This document shows, in pieces, positions 10,426-22,769 of a stretch of 64,000 nt of DNA. The stretch lies in NCBI GenBank assembly GCA_023512835.1, contig CM042091.1, forward strand, positions 46,586,284 through 46,650,283. The letters are read 5' to 3'. The stretch is from Taxillus chinensis (taxonomy: Eukaryota > Streptophyta > Magnoliopsida > Santalales > Loranthaceae). The notes beneath the pieces are model-generated. The model was not told where the DNA came from. It worked only from the letters and a program-made list of their open reading frames with translations, and did not search any database. The translations under genes and the position numbers were made by a program. The stretch's first letter is position 1; each line of letters opens with the position of its first letter.

Positions 10426-12925
10426 AGGTCGAGGGGCTGAAATGGCATCTAGGGCCTGTAAAGGAATCAAAGATTGCTGAAGAAATTCTTTTAGTGAGTC
10501 AAAATAGGCTCCCTCTACAAGTTTACTCAATGAGATCGCTCTACGAGGTTACCTGAAAAAGAATGAGATGCTGTATTTGATTGTCAATCGCAATGAACAG
10601 TGGAAGCCTTTAGAGCTTGGTTACTTGGGGAAGCTTGTTGAGGATGATCTCTTGGGATCTTCAACGGCGAAAATGTTCCTGAAATGGAAGAAAATGATGA
10701 ATGTATGCAAGTGATGCATGGAATGCAATGATATGCATGTCTAGGATGCATGATGAATCTTATGTTAAAAGGGAGCTTAAACCGCTGGGGGTTTGGTGCT
10801 GCTGGAATTCAACTGGACTTGCTGGGAATGGAATTCAGATCTCATCTGAGAAACTCTTTAGTTGAGGGTGCTTTGGCTGTTGGGGAGGCTTGCTTGCTTT
10901 CTCTAGAATCTCAGACTGCTCAATAAAACTTTTTTTGACTCAATTGAACCTTGCTAGGAGGTCATTATACTCCTGGACAGTATCTTTGGCCTTGGATTGG
11001 GGAGCAGGTTCATTCAGTCGGGAACCCTTTCTTGCTTGGTCGGGGCATTCTTGCTGAGTAACACCCTGGGAAACTCAGTTGGGTATAAGCATTTTATTGA
11101 AAATGACGCACACAAAACAATTGAATAAAATTTGTTAAAAACAATTTGTGAGACATGCAATGTAGAATAACCACTTGTTTTCTCGCTTGAGATAGGTAAA
11201 AGCTTTTAAGGGGAAGCCTCTCAAAGTTTCTGAACTAACTAAGTGTAGCCTTCAACTTGGCCTTGCATGGATTTGAGGGTTTGGTTTTTTTCATGATAAA
11301 ATATCAATGGGCTGAGCTAACTTATGTGAAAATGGGAAATTTTATATGACAGTTTGGATCTAAGTACTCAGAGGCAAGGTTGGAGAGAATGCCTGATTGT
11401 TTGAGTCTTGAGGCTTAAGGACTTCATTGGAGATTCTAGATGCTTCTTTAGTAATCTTGGACTCTTAATGCTCTGGTGCTCAAATGGAGAGAATATTGGA
11501 TGATTTTGGACCTCGATTAACATTCAAGTTCAGTTGCAGAAGACACTTGTAGATCTTGGGGTTGTTGTGCAGAGGTTTACTCGAAGGGATACCTAAGTGC
11601 TTAAGTCTTGATGTTTAGAAATTCAATGGGGAAGATGTTGACTGGTCTTGGCTCTTGAGTGCTTGACCTTCTTTGCTTGGCTTTGAATTTTGCTCTTAGT
11701 GCCCTTTCGGGTTTTTCACTAAGCCCGCCATATTTCTAATTGTTGTTCTTTCTGCCTTGTAGATGTCTTTGTATTTTACCCTTGATGCCCTTACAGGTTT
11801 TCATCAAGTCCGCCTTGGATATCCATGACCTGTTCTTTTTGAGCATTTGAGACACAATTTGATTGCTTAATCAGAGAGGACTTTATTAGGACCGTAATGT
11901 AGGCTTGGGCTACTGGGTTTAACAAGAAAGGGTATAAAGCGGCTCAAACCTAGTCTAGGTTAAAATTGATCCATAGTTCAAACTACACTTTACAAAATTG
12001 CTAAAATTGCCTCAATGCGGGGGAATACTTTACAAAATTGTCCTAATGCGGGATCTTGCTACACAAATATTTCTTTTTTGTTTGTTTGTTTTCTTTCGCT
12101 CACTTTTTCTATCTAACAAAAATTACCCCGATTGTGGGGTATCTCTATGAGAGGTCTTAAAAACTGCCCCAACACGATAGTTATGTTTTTTTTCTTTTTC
12201 TTTAAAAAAAAAACAAAAACTGCCCCCATTGTGGGGTATGCATCTATGGGGGGTCTTAACAACTGCCCCAGTAAAAGAATTATTGGACAAAATTGCCCCA
12301 ATATGGGGTCTTGACACTTATATATTGCCCCAATGTGGGGTGAACTACGGATCGAGTTATTTGAAAGAAATATACTCAGGTTCGAAAGGGGTAGCGATGG
12401 TAGTATTACGAGGAAGGAAAAGACGGCCTCTCTTCATTTTAAACAATCAAAATTTGTCTCAAAATGCTCAAAACAGAGATGAACTTATCTGTTGGTGGCA
12501 GAAGGAACCCTTCGATGTCAAATGCCCCTGTATGAAGTGGGTGTCGCTTTTCTTCGATCTGGTCCCCTGATTTCAACAGTAGTTGCTCATCCAATCGTCC
12601 TTTTGGTTTTGTATAAACTTAGATAGCCCAGATTCTTTGTTCGGTATGCCCTTGTTGAGCTTATTACCCATGCCAAGAGAGTAAACAAGTGATAATGGAC
12701 ATTACATGCAAAATGTGGGTAAAACAACTTTAAAAAGCCAGGTTTTTTTATTTTTTTTATAAATGCCAAACAAAGGAACAAAGTTCTAAAATTTTAAAAA
12801 ACATGCAGAATATAAAACAAGATTGACAAAACTAAACACAAGAAAAAAACATCCGAAGAGTTTCCCAAGGTGTCACAAGACTTGCTCCTCTTCTTTATTC
12901 CAATGGTTCCCACGTTCACGGCTCA
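10426..12925 (-). other. Non-coding 3' region of the outer retroelement
   Basis: No coding remnant of pol is visible here. The segment 12,000-12,345 holds a run of short GC hairpin-like words (CCCCAATGTGGGG type). The rest is unremarkable and lies between gag and the tandem array. Confidence 0.55.
12000..12345. repeat. Array of short CCCCAnnnTGGGG-type hairpin words
   Basis: Words such as CCCCGATTGTGGGG, CCCCCATTGTGGGG, CCCCAATATGGGG and CCCCAATGTGGGG recur with weaker variants, often followed by GGTCTTAA or a TGCC context. Each can form a small stem-loop. Spacing is irregular. Confidence 0.7.
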
Positions 12926-15792
12926 CTAGTTGGAATGCTCTAGCAATGGATTTGAGTTGACATTTGGTGCGCTAGCTTGCTTTGAGAAATCCAACCATTT
13001 GGAATTCAGCAAATGTTGGACCTTTCTCTTGAAGGCAATGCAACCCTCAATGTTGTGACCAATTCTATTATTGTGATAGGCACAACGGGCATCTGCTTTG
13101 TACCATCCCGGGTAAGGTTGCTTCACTTCTCCCATAGGTATAGGTCACACCATACCGACTTTCAAAAGTTGGGGATATAACTCAGTGTAGGTTATGGGGA
13201 TTGGATCAAATTCTAACTTGGTCTGGTTGGAAGATTGATTTGGCCTTGTAGACGTCTGCTGGGGCCCTGGTTGCACAGTCGGAGGTGGGACTGGTGGAAG
13301 AGGGCTAGGGGATCCCCTTGGTGGTTGATATGTTGGAAATTGGGGTATTGGGGCCACATAGGCTGCAAATGGAGGTAACCCCATATAGAATCCAGGAGTA
13401 GGGAAAAGACTTGGATATGCCCCAAAAGTGCTTTGAGGAATAGGAGGATTCTGCCAAACTACCTGAGTATCAGCTTCCTTTTTCTTTCCTCCCAATGGAG
13501 ACTTCTTTGGTGGCTCAGGTGTATCTCCATGAAGCTTCCCTTCCTTAATACCATCTTCTATGTGTTCTCCAGAAGCCACCAGGTCTGCAAAGTTGCTAGA
13601 CACATTCCCAATTAACTTCTCATAGTATACCCCCTTTAGAGTTCTGATGAACATTGTAGTCAACTCTTTTTCAGTCAGTGGGGGTTGGACTTCCATAGCT
13701 GCTTCCCTCCACCTTCTAGCATAAATTTTAAAACTCTCATTAGCCCCTTTTTCAAAAGCCAGCAGTGCTAACCTGTTGAGTTCCAATTCCGTGACATGCT
13801 TATATTGCGTTAGGAATGCAGTTGCAAGATCCCTCCAGGTCCTGATATGACGTCCCTCCAATTGAATATACCATCGGAGTGGTGCCCCGGTGTTAGCAAT
13901 TCCGCAAGCGTACGGATCGTTACAAGTAATAAAGTGGACTCAAAGTCCGGATGTCGAACCCACAAGGAAGGTGATCAAGTAAAAAGCTCATTTTGTAAAT
14001 CCATGATGTATTTGAAGTTGGTTTTGTATCATTAGCAATTTGAATATTGTAATTTAAATAAACAAAGCAATGTAAATGATTTTATGGGAGAAAATAGGGA
14101 TTTGGATTTTAATCAATGTAGTTAATTAATCTCTTGTTCTTAAGGCATATTAATTCAAACTTTCCCTTCTTATTTAAAACCCAACACCTTTGCATGTACT
14201 AGCCTCTTTCGAGTGACCTAGCCGTGTGTATACCCTAGCATGGGGAACGGGTAACCCATTATGTGCTTAAGTTGTTTGAGTGTAGATTGGCATCACACCA
14301 ACCCTAACTAGGTTACAAGCAAGATTAATTGCTTTCGCAAATTATAATCTTAGCAAGTCAAGTCTTTTAACTATCCGGTTATCAATGTCTTCTTTCGATC
14401 CATAATTGATTAACCTTATACAAGATTTAAGGTGGCCGAACTTAAATCTCACATGCTAACTCAAAAGACTTGATAAACATAACAGGGAATTTCAAATTAA
14501 CTAGCCAAAAGAAAAGGAATTAAAAACTTACATCAAATCCATCCTCCTCCCGTGGAGGTTTAAGCTACCATAGCAAATAAGAAAACCATTGTTCTAACTA
14601 TGAGAACCCAATACACTCCTCTCTCTCCCAGAATGAACGATTTTCAGTCCCCCATTAATTACAAATTTTCCCCAATATATTTCCTAATTCCCTGTATAAC
14701 TGCTGGAAACCGTTAGGAACCGTTCCCTCCATTAATTTGAAGTTGTTTCCCTCTCAAAATGGTTGATGGAAGGTCGTCAGATCCTTTAAAGATGAGTTAC
14801 AGGCCGTCCAGGTGGCATCTGTGGAGATTCATTGACCAGGTAGGTTACGTTATGCAGAAACCGTCCATGGTCAATTCATTTGGTCAACTCAATTTCAAAT
14901 GACCATTTCAAATGAACAAGCTCTCAGGAGCTTCTAGTCAACTCAATTGGTCCCGTCATTTCTTTTTGGTCATTTCAAATTTGAAATGACCGCAGTGCAG
15001 ATTGTCCCTTGCTCCTTCATTCTTTCTTTGGACCTTGTACTTGGCCTGTTTTCCATTCAAAGACAACAAAAACACCACAAAAGGATTTACTAATGTTATG
15101 TTAGGGGGTTAGTTCATTAATCATTCAAATTCATCAAAATGAAGTTAAAGATGTGATCTTTTATCATAAAATTCCCTTCATTTGACACTAAAATGTGTTA
15201 GAAAACCCCCCTAACACCCGGTCAAACTTTCTTGGAAACAGTGGATTAAGAGTTTATTATCATTGGTGTGAGCAGCCATCTTTCTACAGTACATAGTGAT
15301 ATGTGTCCTAGGGCATTGAGATCCATTAAACTTTTCAAATTATGGAACCTTGAATTTCAGTGGTAGAACAACTCCGGGGACTAGGCACAAGTCTTGAGGA
15401 CTGATCATTCCATAGGTTTCTGCTCCTTCCACAGCTCTTAGTCTCTCCTCCAATTGCTTCATTGCTAGGGACTAGTCGTCTTCTTTATGTATTGGAGTCT
15501 CCATCGGTTCAGCAACATTCACTGGATTCGGTTGAACAAATGGCATGTAATTTGAAGGTCCAGGATTCACATTGGTTAGAACAGATGTTTGGGGAGGTGT
15601 TGGCATGAAATTTTGGGGTAACGGTGCTTCTTGTGCCTACCCATGAGGTGAGTTAGTATCTACCTCAATAGAACCTCTATCTTTTTTAGCTGCCATCTTA
15701 GTCAGCATTTCCATCATGACCCTCATCTGATTCTGAAGTTTTTGTTGTCCTTGCTCCAGACTAGTAAAACGACTTTCAGTTTGGTCTGCCAT
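12926..15792 (-). pseudogene. Ty3/gypsy gag, broken by stops and a nested LTR
   Basis: The minus-strand reading starts with an ATG at 15792. The N-terminal part (15792 to about 15222) has a glutamine-rich segment and then the retrotransposon-gag core. The second part (about 13885 to 12926) continues with the WRDLATAFLTQYKH-type core motif, a proline-rich linker and a cysteine-poor zinc-finger-like region. Two in-frame TAG codons lie in the first part (near 15640 and 15470), and the 13891-15216 insertion splits it exactly inside the core domain. A TAG-type stop also separates the second part into 13861-13145 and 13135-12926. This is a dead structural gene, expected once to have packaged the element's RNA. 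Confidence 0.85.
13891..15216. mobile_element. Nested solo LTR (1,326 bp)
   Basis: Starts TGTTAG and ends CTAACA, short inverted ends typical of an LTR. It is flanked by the 5-bp duplication CCCGG (13886-13890 and 15217-15221). It interrupts the gag core, and the gag reading resumes in frame on the other side if one CCCGG is discounted. No internal coding region is present, so two LTRs probably recombined into one. Confidence 0.88.
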
Positions 15793-16885
15793 TGAAGTGG
15801 ATGATCGTTGATGACGGGATCGCTGATTGTATCGGTGCGCTATGTTGACTTCTGAAAAAGGTAAAATACGGTAAGCTCCCTTTTATTCTGTTTCATTTTT
15901 TCATTTTTTTATTATTTTTTTATGCTGAAGGTATGCATGCATGTAAAGATGTACATGAGAGGTCAAAAACCTACCCTTCTTATAGTGATGCATGAAGCAT
16001 GTTATGAGTCCTAAGGGTTTGTATTATTTACATGATCTCCCTTTTTTGTCACTCTTTTTTTTGTCTTTCTTCTTTTTATGGTTATGAAATGCAGGAACAC
16101 ATATGAATTAATGACTACTAGTCTCAAGTATCCCTAAACTAAGTAACGAATGCTTGAATGTACACCTAAGCTTATGTTCGGTATTTATGTCCTAAGACTA
16201 TATAAACAATGTGTGAATGAAGGTCAGAAAAGAAAAAAACAATATACAAAAGAAAGTTAGAACAGTAATGTACATAAGATAAGGTTAGTAAAACAACAAT
16301 ATTTATATGAACAATTACATAAGTCGAAAAAAAGAAAAACAATATATGAACAATAATAATATGTACAAAACAGTATATAGCAAGATAACAGTAATAAACA
16401 ATATAGTCTACTATGAATGCACCTATCCTTCAAAAGGAAGGCTAAAATGAGCAAACAACATGTGGGTCAATGTCTCTAATGGACTTCTATTGCTGAACCT
16501 ATCTTATTCGTTGGTCCCCAAGCTACCTCAATAGAGGGCTCCGTACACCATGGGATTTACCGGAGGGGGGCCTTAGAAGGACGAGCCTTAAAAGGACCTC
16601 TAACTTGAGTGAGGAGTCCGGGGTCCCGTTGCGGATAATGATCAACGCACAGGGCACCCTAATAAACCTCGCTAACCTAATTTGTGAAAACCCGGGTATA
16701 GAGTTATGCATAAATACAACAGTTAGGAAAAACAGTAAAACATAACTATTATGGCATCAAAGCTTGTAAAGCACAACTATCATACAACAATAATGTAAGC
16801 GAGCAAAATAAAGAAATAAAGAATAGTTAAGTGAGTAAAAACAAAAAAGAAACCTCTTAATCCTAATTCTAGGCCAAACTCTCTA
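15793..16885 (-). other. 5' leader of the outer retroelement
   Basis: Lies between the 5' LTR and the gag ATG in minus orientation. AT-rich, with no coding remnant recognised. Confidence 0.6.
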
Positions 16886-16902
16886 ACGTCCCAGTCGTGC
16901 AC
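16886..16902 (-). other. Candidate primer-binding site of the outer element
   Basis: Immediately inside the 5' LTR the minus strand reads GGTGCACGACTGGGACG. Its layout resembles tRNA-complementary primer sites of Tat-type elements, but the match to a given tRNA is imperfect and I cannot name the tRNA. Confidence 0.4.
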
Positions 16903-17805
16903 CGTCATCATCCCCGGATTTTGTCCGGGGGGAACCCGCTTTTGGGGATGCGATTCTCCCACCCTTCACCTAACTGGTGATGAAAAAAAAGAACAGTCGC
17001 CACCAACTGTTTTTGGGGTGCGATTGATCACCTAAAATGATCTACGTTACCAAAACTGGGTTTGAGAGTTTGTTACGCGCGAGGAAGGATTAACACCCCC
17101 GCATCGCCCTTTCGGTACCTATCTTAGGAGTTGGGAGGTTTCTAATTTGTTTTAACCATTTGGTTAAATTTCACTTGTCTTAATCTAAATCTATTTTATT
17201 CCTAAGGGTCTAAAGTTTCTATTGTTTTATTTTTTAAGTTATTTGTTATAGTTAAAATTAAATTCAATTTACCTAAGAGATCTAAAGTGAACCTAAAAAG
17301 AAATATGTCAAAATAATTTTTTGTAAGGGATAAATCCAATTGAATGAAAATCTAAATTGTATATGAAAAAAACATTTTTTTACTTTAAAGAATATTTGCA
17401 ACTAGAAATGAATTTAATTTATTTTGTTTTGTTTGATTTTGAAAAATATCTTTATTTTGCCTTTGAAAAAAACATTATTTTGAAAGAAACATCAAAGAGA
17501 ACCTTTTTAGCAAGAGTCTCAAGCAAACAAAAAAAATAAAAATAAAATAAAATAAAAGTGACGGTGTGTGATTAGTGGCATCCACAAAATAAAACAAAAA
17601 AATCTCTTTTCATTTCTTTTTCATCCTTTTTTCCTCTCTTTTTCCTTTGCTCTTTTCTTTCTTTCTTTCTTTTTTTCTTTTCTTTTTGCTTTTTTTTTAA
17701 AGAAGTCATTGAAATTGTGTCCTCGAATCGACGGTCACGTCTTTTATTTAATGTATAAAGTGAAAAATGAATGTTATGTCCAACCCGGACAAAATGGGGT
17801 CCAAC

Positions 17806-17806
<1 letters not shown>
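16903..17806 (-). repeat. Internally deleted 5' LTR (904 bp)
   Basis: Matches both ends of the 3,369-bp partner but lacks about 2,465 bp. The junction lies in the T-tract near 17,690, where both flanks in the intact copy carry GCTTTTTTTT (near 6,970 and 9,432). This points to deletion between short direct repeats. The outer edge starts CG instead of TG. Confidence 0.85.
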
Positions 17807-17811
<5 letters not shown>

Positions 17812-17839
<28 letters not shown>

Positions 17840-18613
17840 GCATTGAGTATTTGGATATATGTGTGAGAATTATTATTCTGAAATTTTGATGTGTGATGAG
17901 ATACTTGTGTGTACACTATTTCATTTGGGTATACGATATTGAGGTCCCATTGAGGGGATAGTCCCGGATTGGACATGAGATGTTGAGGTTCCATTGATGG
18001 AATAGTTCTAGGATGGACATGAGTTGTTGAGGTCTTATGAAGGGAACGGTCCAAGAGTGGAACCGAGTATTGAGGTTCCATTAAGGGGACCATCTGTGAA
18101 TCCTTGTGTGATGTTTACTATTATTTTAACTATACTACACTGCATATACTTGCATTGAGTATATTATGAAAGAGATGTTGGGTTTGTCTAGGGAGGCATA
18201 ACTCCTAGCTATGGTTTGCTCACCTACCTTTAATGTCTTTTTCTGCAAGACCTAGCAGACGTTAGGAGATTGCACCGCCGAGGAAGCATGATTATTTGAT
18301 TTGTTGTTTCATTTAAGTTCATGTAAAATGTTTGGGGATTAGGACTTATGTATTCATTTGAGATTGGTGTATTTATTTGAAACACCATGTTTTGGGGCAG
18401 GTGACCCTATTTATTATATAAGACTATTTTATTACATAAATGGTTTTTCTTGTATGGTTTGTGCATGTTATGTATGAGATTGTAGCAGGTTTTAGGCAGT
18501 ACCCTTGTGGGAGTCCTATTAGGTGATCATTCACCAACCCCTTGTCCTCCTAGCTGCAAGGCATAGGGCATCATTAACCGGTTTCTCGGTGTTGAAAAAT
18601 CTGGGGTGTTACA
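17812..18613 (+). mobile_element. Right half of the split chromovirus-like LTR
   Basis: Continuation of 5,289-6,180 beyond the inserted element; both halves share ATGCATTGAG-type sequence around the break. It ends GGGGTGTTACA. It contains the 'gctcacct...' segment also seen in the LTRs ending at about 21,170 and 34,179. A tandem array lies inside at 17,930-18,095. Confidence 0.6.
17930..18095. repeat. Tandem repeat of about 50 bp in the LTR
   Basis: The phrase TTGAGGTYCCATTGANGG recurs four times with variants, each followed by a GATAG/GGACATGAG-like tail, with unequal spacing. Confidence 0.75.
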
Positions 18614-20379
18614 ATTGTGATTATTGTTAATCAAAACAATCTGTGTAATATTGGAAATGTCCCTTCATCGTTGCTTTGGGTTTGCAGATGAGTTCAAGGT
18701 GTGATGGCATGGGACCGTGATCAATGCATAGCCTTGGGGCCCTAGTACTGAAGCTTGGGAGGTTTAAGATAGGATAAGTGTTCCTGAAATTTTTCCAAAA
18801 GCAAAAAATGTTGAGTGGCTCCGACCAAATATAAAGGATTGCGAAGCAAGCCTTTAAGATGAAAGGAAACCCACTGGCCATGCCTCATTTTGCCAACCAC
18901 CCAATATTATGGCTCCAAATGTAATGGTTTTCCCTTTTGATTTCCCATTGAGTTTGAGAGAAATGAGAACCTATATTGCAATTACGCGAAAATGATTTTC
19001 CATTAAGATGAAGAGGTTTGAGATTAGATCAGATGTTCCTTTATTAAGAACTATGCCACTATAATAAAATATTAAGAACTACTCATGCTAGTTTCTTGGC
19101 TACTGATGTACTCTTTTATTGGGATTTTTTTATTCATTTGTTTTTTCTCACATCTGAAGTCCCCGAACAGAATTGGGAGATCACTAAGAGGGGGGAGTGA
19201 ATCAGCAATCTCTTGAAATTTTACCAATTATTGAATCGAATCTTCTTCACCGGTTAAAGTGTGTATCCAATTAATTGTCTTAAAGGTGTAGTTTAATTGA
19301 ACCTTCGTCACACTAGACGGATTTTTCCACTATAATCATCAAGGAAAAGTCTATTTGCAGGTAGGTTGTGTAGGAAATCCGTGCAAGACACTCTCTGCCA
19401 TTGGATTGGTATGAATAAAAAGTTTTGAAAAAAATAGTATCAATTCACCAGTAATGAAGATGCTTCTGTGCAAATTACCTGCACAATCTACCTATATGTA
19501 GCATTACTAATCAATAATATTACAATGACAAAGTATTTATTCCAATTTAACAGTATAGTCTCCTGGCTATTAGCACAGGTGATCCCACATAATTAATATG
19601 AATTTTAACAAAGAATGAAAATATAGAATGAATTCACCGATCTAAAGTGCCCATGCAGAGTTTTAGGTAGTTTTTTTTCCTCAATATTGTCCTTCGCTGA
19701 AGTGCAGGCTGTCAAGAATGTTTAATCATTGTTGCACAATATCTTTGAATGTTCTTGCATTAAAAAGGAATAAGAACAGACTCTTGAATCTCCTTTTGAA
19801 TGCCCCCCTTTTTAAAAGAAAACTGTACATCTCTTTGAATATTTGTTTTTTGCACTTGAACTCTTTGCACTTTTTCAACTTTTCTAGTTGTCCTTCTCCT
19901 AGTCGACCCAACTTTGAAACACAAGAGAGAAATACCATCCAACAATACAAGTCCTGAAGTTTTATAAACCTGCTCTCTTCTAGATCTCAAATGGCGATCC
20001 AACTGTCCATATTGTAGAGGAAGAAGTTAGGAACACGTACCCAAAATTTCAGCTCAATCCAACGGTTAACAAATTCAACAGTAATCAGAGCAGCACACTA
20101 TTACAGGAACATCTTCTTATTAGTTGACTGCTTTCCAATTGACCTTAAGACCTGCATATTCTAATAAGTTATATTCTATAATCTTGCTTTACTTTTTCAT
20201 ACCGTGAGGAGGTAAAATCTAAGGAAATCCAGGAAAAATATTAGAAAATCAAATTTCCACTCTACAAAATGTGAAAAAATAAAAATTAGCATTGAATCCC
20301 AAAAAAACCAATTTTGGTTTGAGGTGACTGTTTGGGAAGTGAAGTTAGACCTCTCAGAAAAATTCCCAAAAATCAGGTT
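18614..20379. other. Intergenic, no gene recognised
   Basis: Only short, unrelated open frames. An 18,627-18,881 minus frame and a 19,718-19,957 plus frame have no recognisable domain. Confidence 0.45.
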
Positions 20380-20529
20380 ATCTTAGTTATTATATGAGGA
20401 ACCAATGCCGGGACTTTTTATTTCAAGAAAACAACTTCTACGAAAATCCTCTCTCTTGGTTAAGACATAAGGATAGATTTGTGGAAACTGACCTCTATTA
20501 CAGAAGGAGTGTTGTAAACCCTAGTGGTC

Positions 20530-20695
20530 AAATGGGCTTACGAGGCTACCTTGATAAGCCTGGGAGGCTACTGTTGAAGGCCTGGAATGCGAGACTTATT
20601 CAGAGCCTAAGAGGCTACTGTGCCTGAGAGGTAATACGGGGCCTAAGAGGCAATATTGAGCCTAGTGGGCAATGTTTGGGATTACTTGGGAGGCC
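20530..20695. repeat. Short GCCTnnGAGGC repeats in the LTR fragment
   Basis: Variants of GAGGCTACTG and GCCTAAGAGGC recur about six times in 160 bp, in the same relative place as the arrays in the other two chromovirus-like LTRs. Confidence 0.65.
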
Positions 20696-21176
20696 TTCTC
20701 TGTATTTTAATGTGTGTGCATGATTAAGTTAGTGATGTATATGTAGCATTACATGAGCATGTGCCTACACTAGTTTATGAGTTGAGATGGATCGAGGAGA
20801 CATAACCCCTACTGAGATGTGATTGCTCACCCCTCTTATTGTGTTTATTTTTGTTTGTTTCAGGTGCTTATAGGAGCTAGGAGGTTCACCAGAGGTAAAG
20901 ACCTTGTGTGTATTTGTTTTTTTTTTTTTTGTTGAATTGTAAAAACTATGATGTAACCTCATGGGGAAAGAACATGTATGTGTGTGTTTGTATTATGGGT
21001 TGAAATGAGATTTTTGTATTTGTGTGCTATATATGTGGTATAGATTAGGGGCGAAACCCGTGCTAGGGTCCCTTTCTCGGTGTTATCATCAACCCCTTGT
21101 CCTTTTGAATGCGAACATGGGAATTCACTAACCGATTTCGCAAATCGAAAATTCGGGGCGTGATGATGGTATCAAA

Positions 21177-21188
21177 GCATGGTCTAGT
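21177..21188 (+). other. Primer-binding site, initiator tRNA-Met type
   Basis: Reads TGGTATCAAAGC, one base from the common plant retrotransposon primer site TGGTATCAGAGC, complementary to the 3' end of initiator tRNA-Met. It marks the inner edge of a 5' LTR in plus orientation. Confidence 0.8.
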
Positions 21189-21500
21189 TGGCTTAGGGTA
21201 GTGGAGTGATTGATTACTCTTGAGTCCTTTTGAGGGGCATGGAGGGACGTTTCTAATCAACATGGTCCTTTATAAGCCTCTAAGGTGTACTTGGGGGTAA
21301 TCGGTTGTGGTATATGTGTGCATGCATGGATAGGCACTAGTTCGCATTGAGAATGTGAAACCGACTTGATGTGTTATATGTTATGATATGATGAATTGTA
21401 TAATAGTATAGATATGAGTGCCTGTGTGACAACATGTATGTGTGCATTGTGTGACTTGTATGTGTTGGATGTAAAGCCGTGAGTCACATTAGGAGTCGAT

Positions 21501-22019
21501 CGAGCGTGAAGATGGATGCATATATATATATATAAGATGGATGCATATATATATATATATAATCGGTTGCTTCCATTAAAAAGCATCTCCCTTGCTAGCC
21601 AAGAACTATAGAAAAAACGTACCTCGTCGCACCAAAACCCAACTAGACCAGATGGTGGATAACTAACACATTCACATACTATTAAAATCTAACATTTATT
21701 TCTCTTTAACAATCCGCATTCATGCAATTGGATAACAAAGAATCAAGAATCACCTATTTGGATCTAGTTTCAAAGGATTGGTAGAACACGACGGCTTCAA
21801 ACCCACTGCTCTTCCCTACCAAGCTATGTGCACAACGAATGAACGTAAGGTTTTTACCCTAGGTTCCTCCTTTTATACTTATCAATATATTATTTGATTT
21901 AATAATAATAATTCATTATAATAATTAACCCAAAGTATTAAGATAGTTATATTAATAATAATAACATTATAATATTAATAAAATCTAAATATTAAAATAC
22001 TTACATTAATAATAATCCC

Positions 22020-22051
<32 letters not shown>

Positions 22052-22439
22052 CTCAATAATTGCATCAATAATAATAGTAGTCATATCAGTCATTATTATA
22101 ATAATAATAACTCGAATACTTAAATAATAATTTTAATAATATTAATGTTTTAATAATAATAATAAGCTTAAAATATTAAAATAATAATAATAATAATAAC
22201 AATAATATATAGTAATAAACTCAAAGTATTAAAATCATAATAATAATAACTCAAAACGCTTACGTTAAAGTCACGCTGCCGAATAAATATTCCCAACTAT
22301 ATTCAGGGGCTAACTTCAACTTCACATAGGTACAGGTCTTTACATGATCATCACCTAGGATGCAACTTTAAGTTCCAAAAAGTCTGCTTAAGGGATGTAT
22401 ATAAATATACATTCACGGATACTTGTAAAAATGTGCTTA
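21501..22439. repeat. AT-rich, (TAA)n-rich stretch
   Basis: Contains duplicated AT-microsatellite blocks (GATGGATGCATATATATATA type near 21,510 and 21,536) and long runs of ATA/TAA trinucleotides from 21,900 to 22,260. No gene is seen. Confidence 0.7.
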
Positions 22440-22740
22440 GAATTTGAATTATCTGTGTTAGAGTGCGAGTTAAGAATATAGAAAGAAAAGTCTTAGAGTG
22501 CTACTATAAACAAAGAGAGATACTTTTTTAGTAGATAAAAAGTTTATGCAAAAAGTTTTGTTTGCTTTTCATTTTGTGTAATTATCATTTGATAATAAAA
22601 CAAAATACTTCTACTATATCTGATTGTCTTTCGCATTGATTTCGTCTTTTAATCAATACTAGTGTCGTGCCAAGTAGAAGAGAAGAATTTTTCAAAGAGC
22701 CTATTCACTCCCCTCTAGGCTCTCAGAGACCAATACATTT
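22440..22740 (+). mobile_element. Probable Ty1/copia LTR remnant
   Basis: The end of this segment reads CAAAGAGCCTATTCACTCCC followed by CTCTAGGC, a phrase typical of the downstream part of plant copia LTRs. No primer site or coding region follows. Confidence 0.4.
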
Positions 22741-22769
22741 TTATTTAAGAAAAAAAAAAGATATGTTGG

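Larger units (their letters stand above)
6181..17806 (-). mobile_element. Gag-only Ty3/gypsy LTR retrotransposon (Tat-like), nested and decayed
   Basis: A complete retroelement footprint in minus orientation. The 3' LTR is at 6181-9549 and the 5' LTR at 16903-17806, flanked by the 5-bp target duplication GATAT at 6176-6180 and 17807-17811. Read on the minus strand, the LTR starts TGTTGGACC and ends GATGACA. A purine-rich tract adjoins the 3' LTR (9550-9562) and a possible primer site adjoins the 5' LTR (16886-16902). The only recognisable coding remnant is a gag on the minus strand (15792 to 12926). I see no protease, reverse transcriptase, RNase H or integrase, so it is either a non-autonomous element or has lost pol by deletion. 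It carries a 111-bp tandem repeat near the 3' end, as Tat/Ogre-type elements often do. Confidence 0.85.
20380..21500 (+). mobile_element. Chromovirus-like 5' LTR end, primer site and leader fragment
   Basis: The segment 20,510-21,170 has the LTR layout of the 17.8-18.6 kb copy: a short-repeat block, then a GCTCACCCCTCTTATT-like segment, then a G-rich end at ...GGGGCGTGATGA. It is followed at 21177 by a tRNA-Met-type primer site and leader sequence, which fades into an AT microsatellite near 21,520. No gag or pol follows. The left limit is not defined. Confidence 0.55.
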
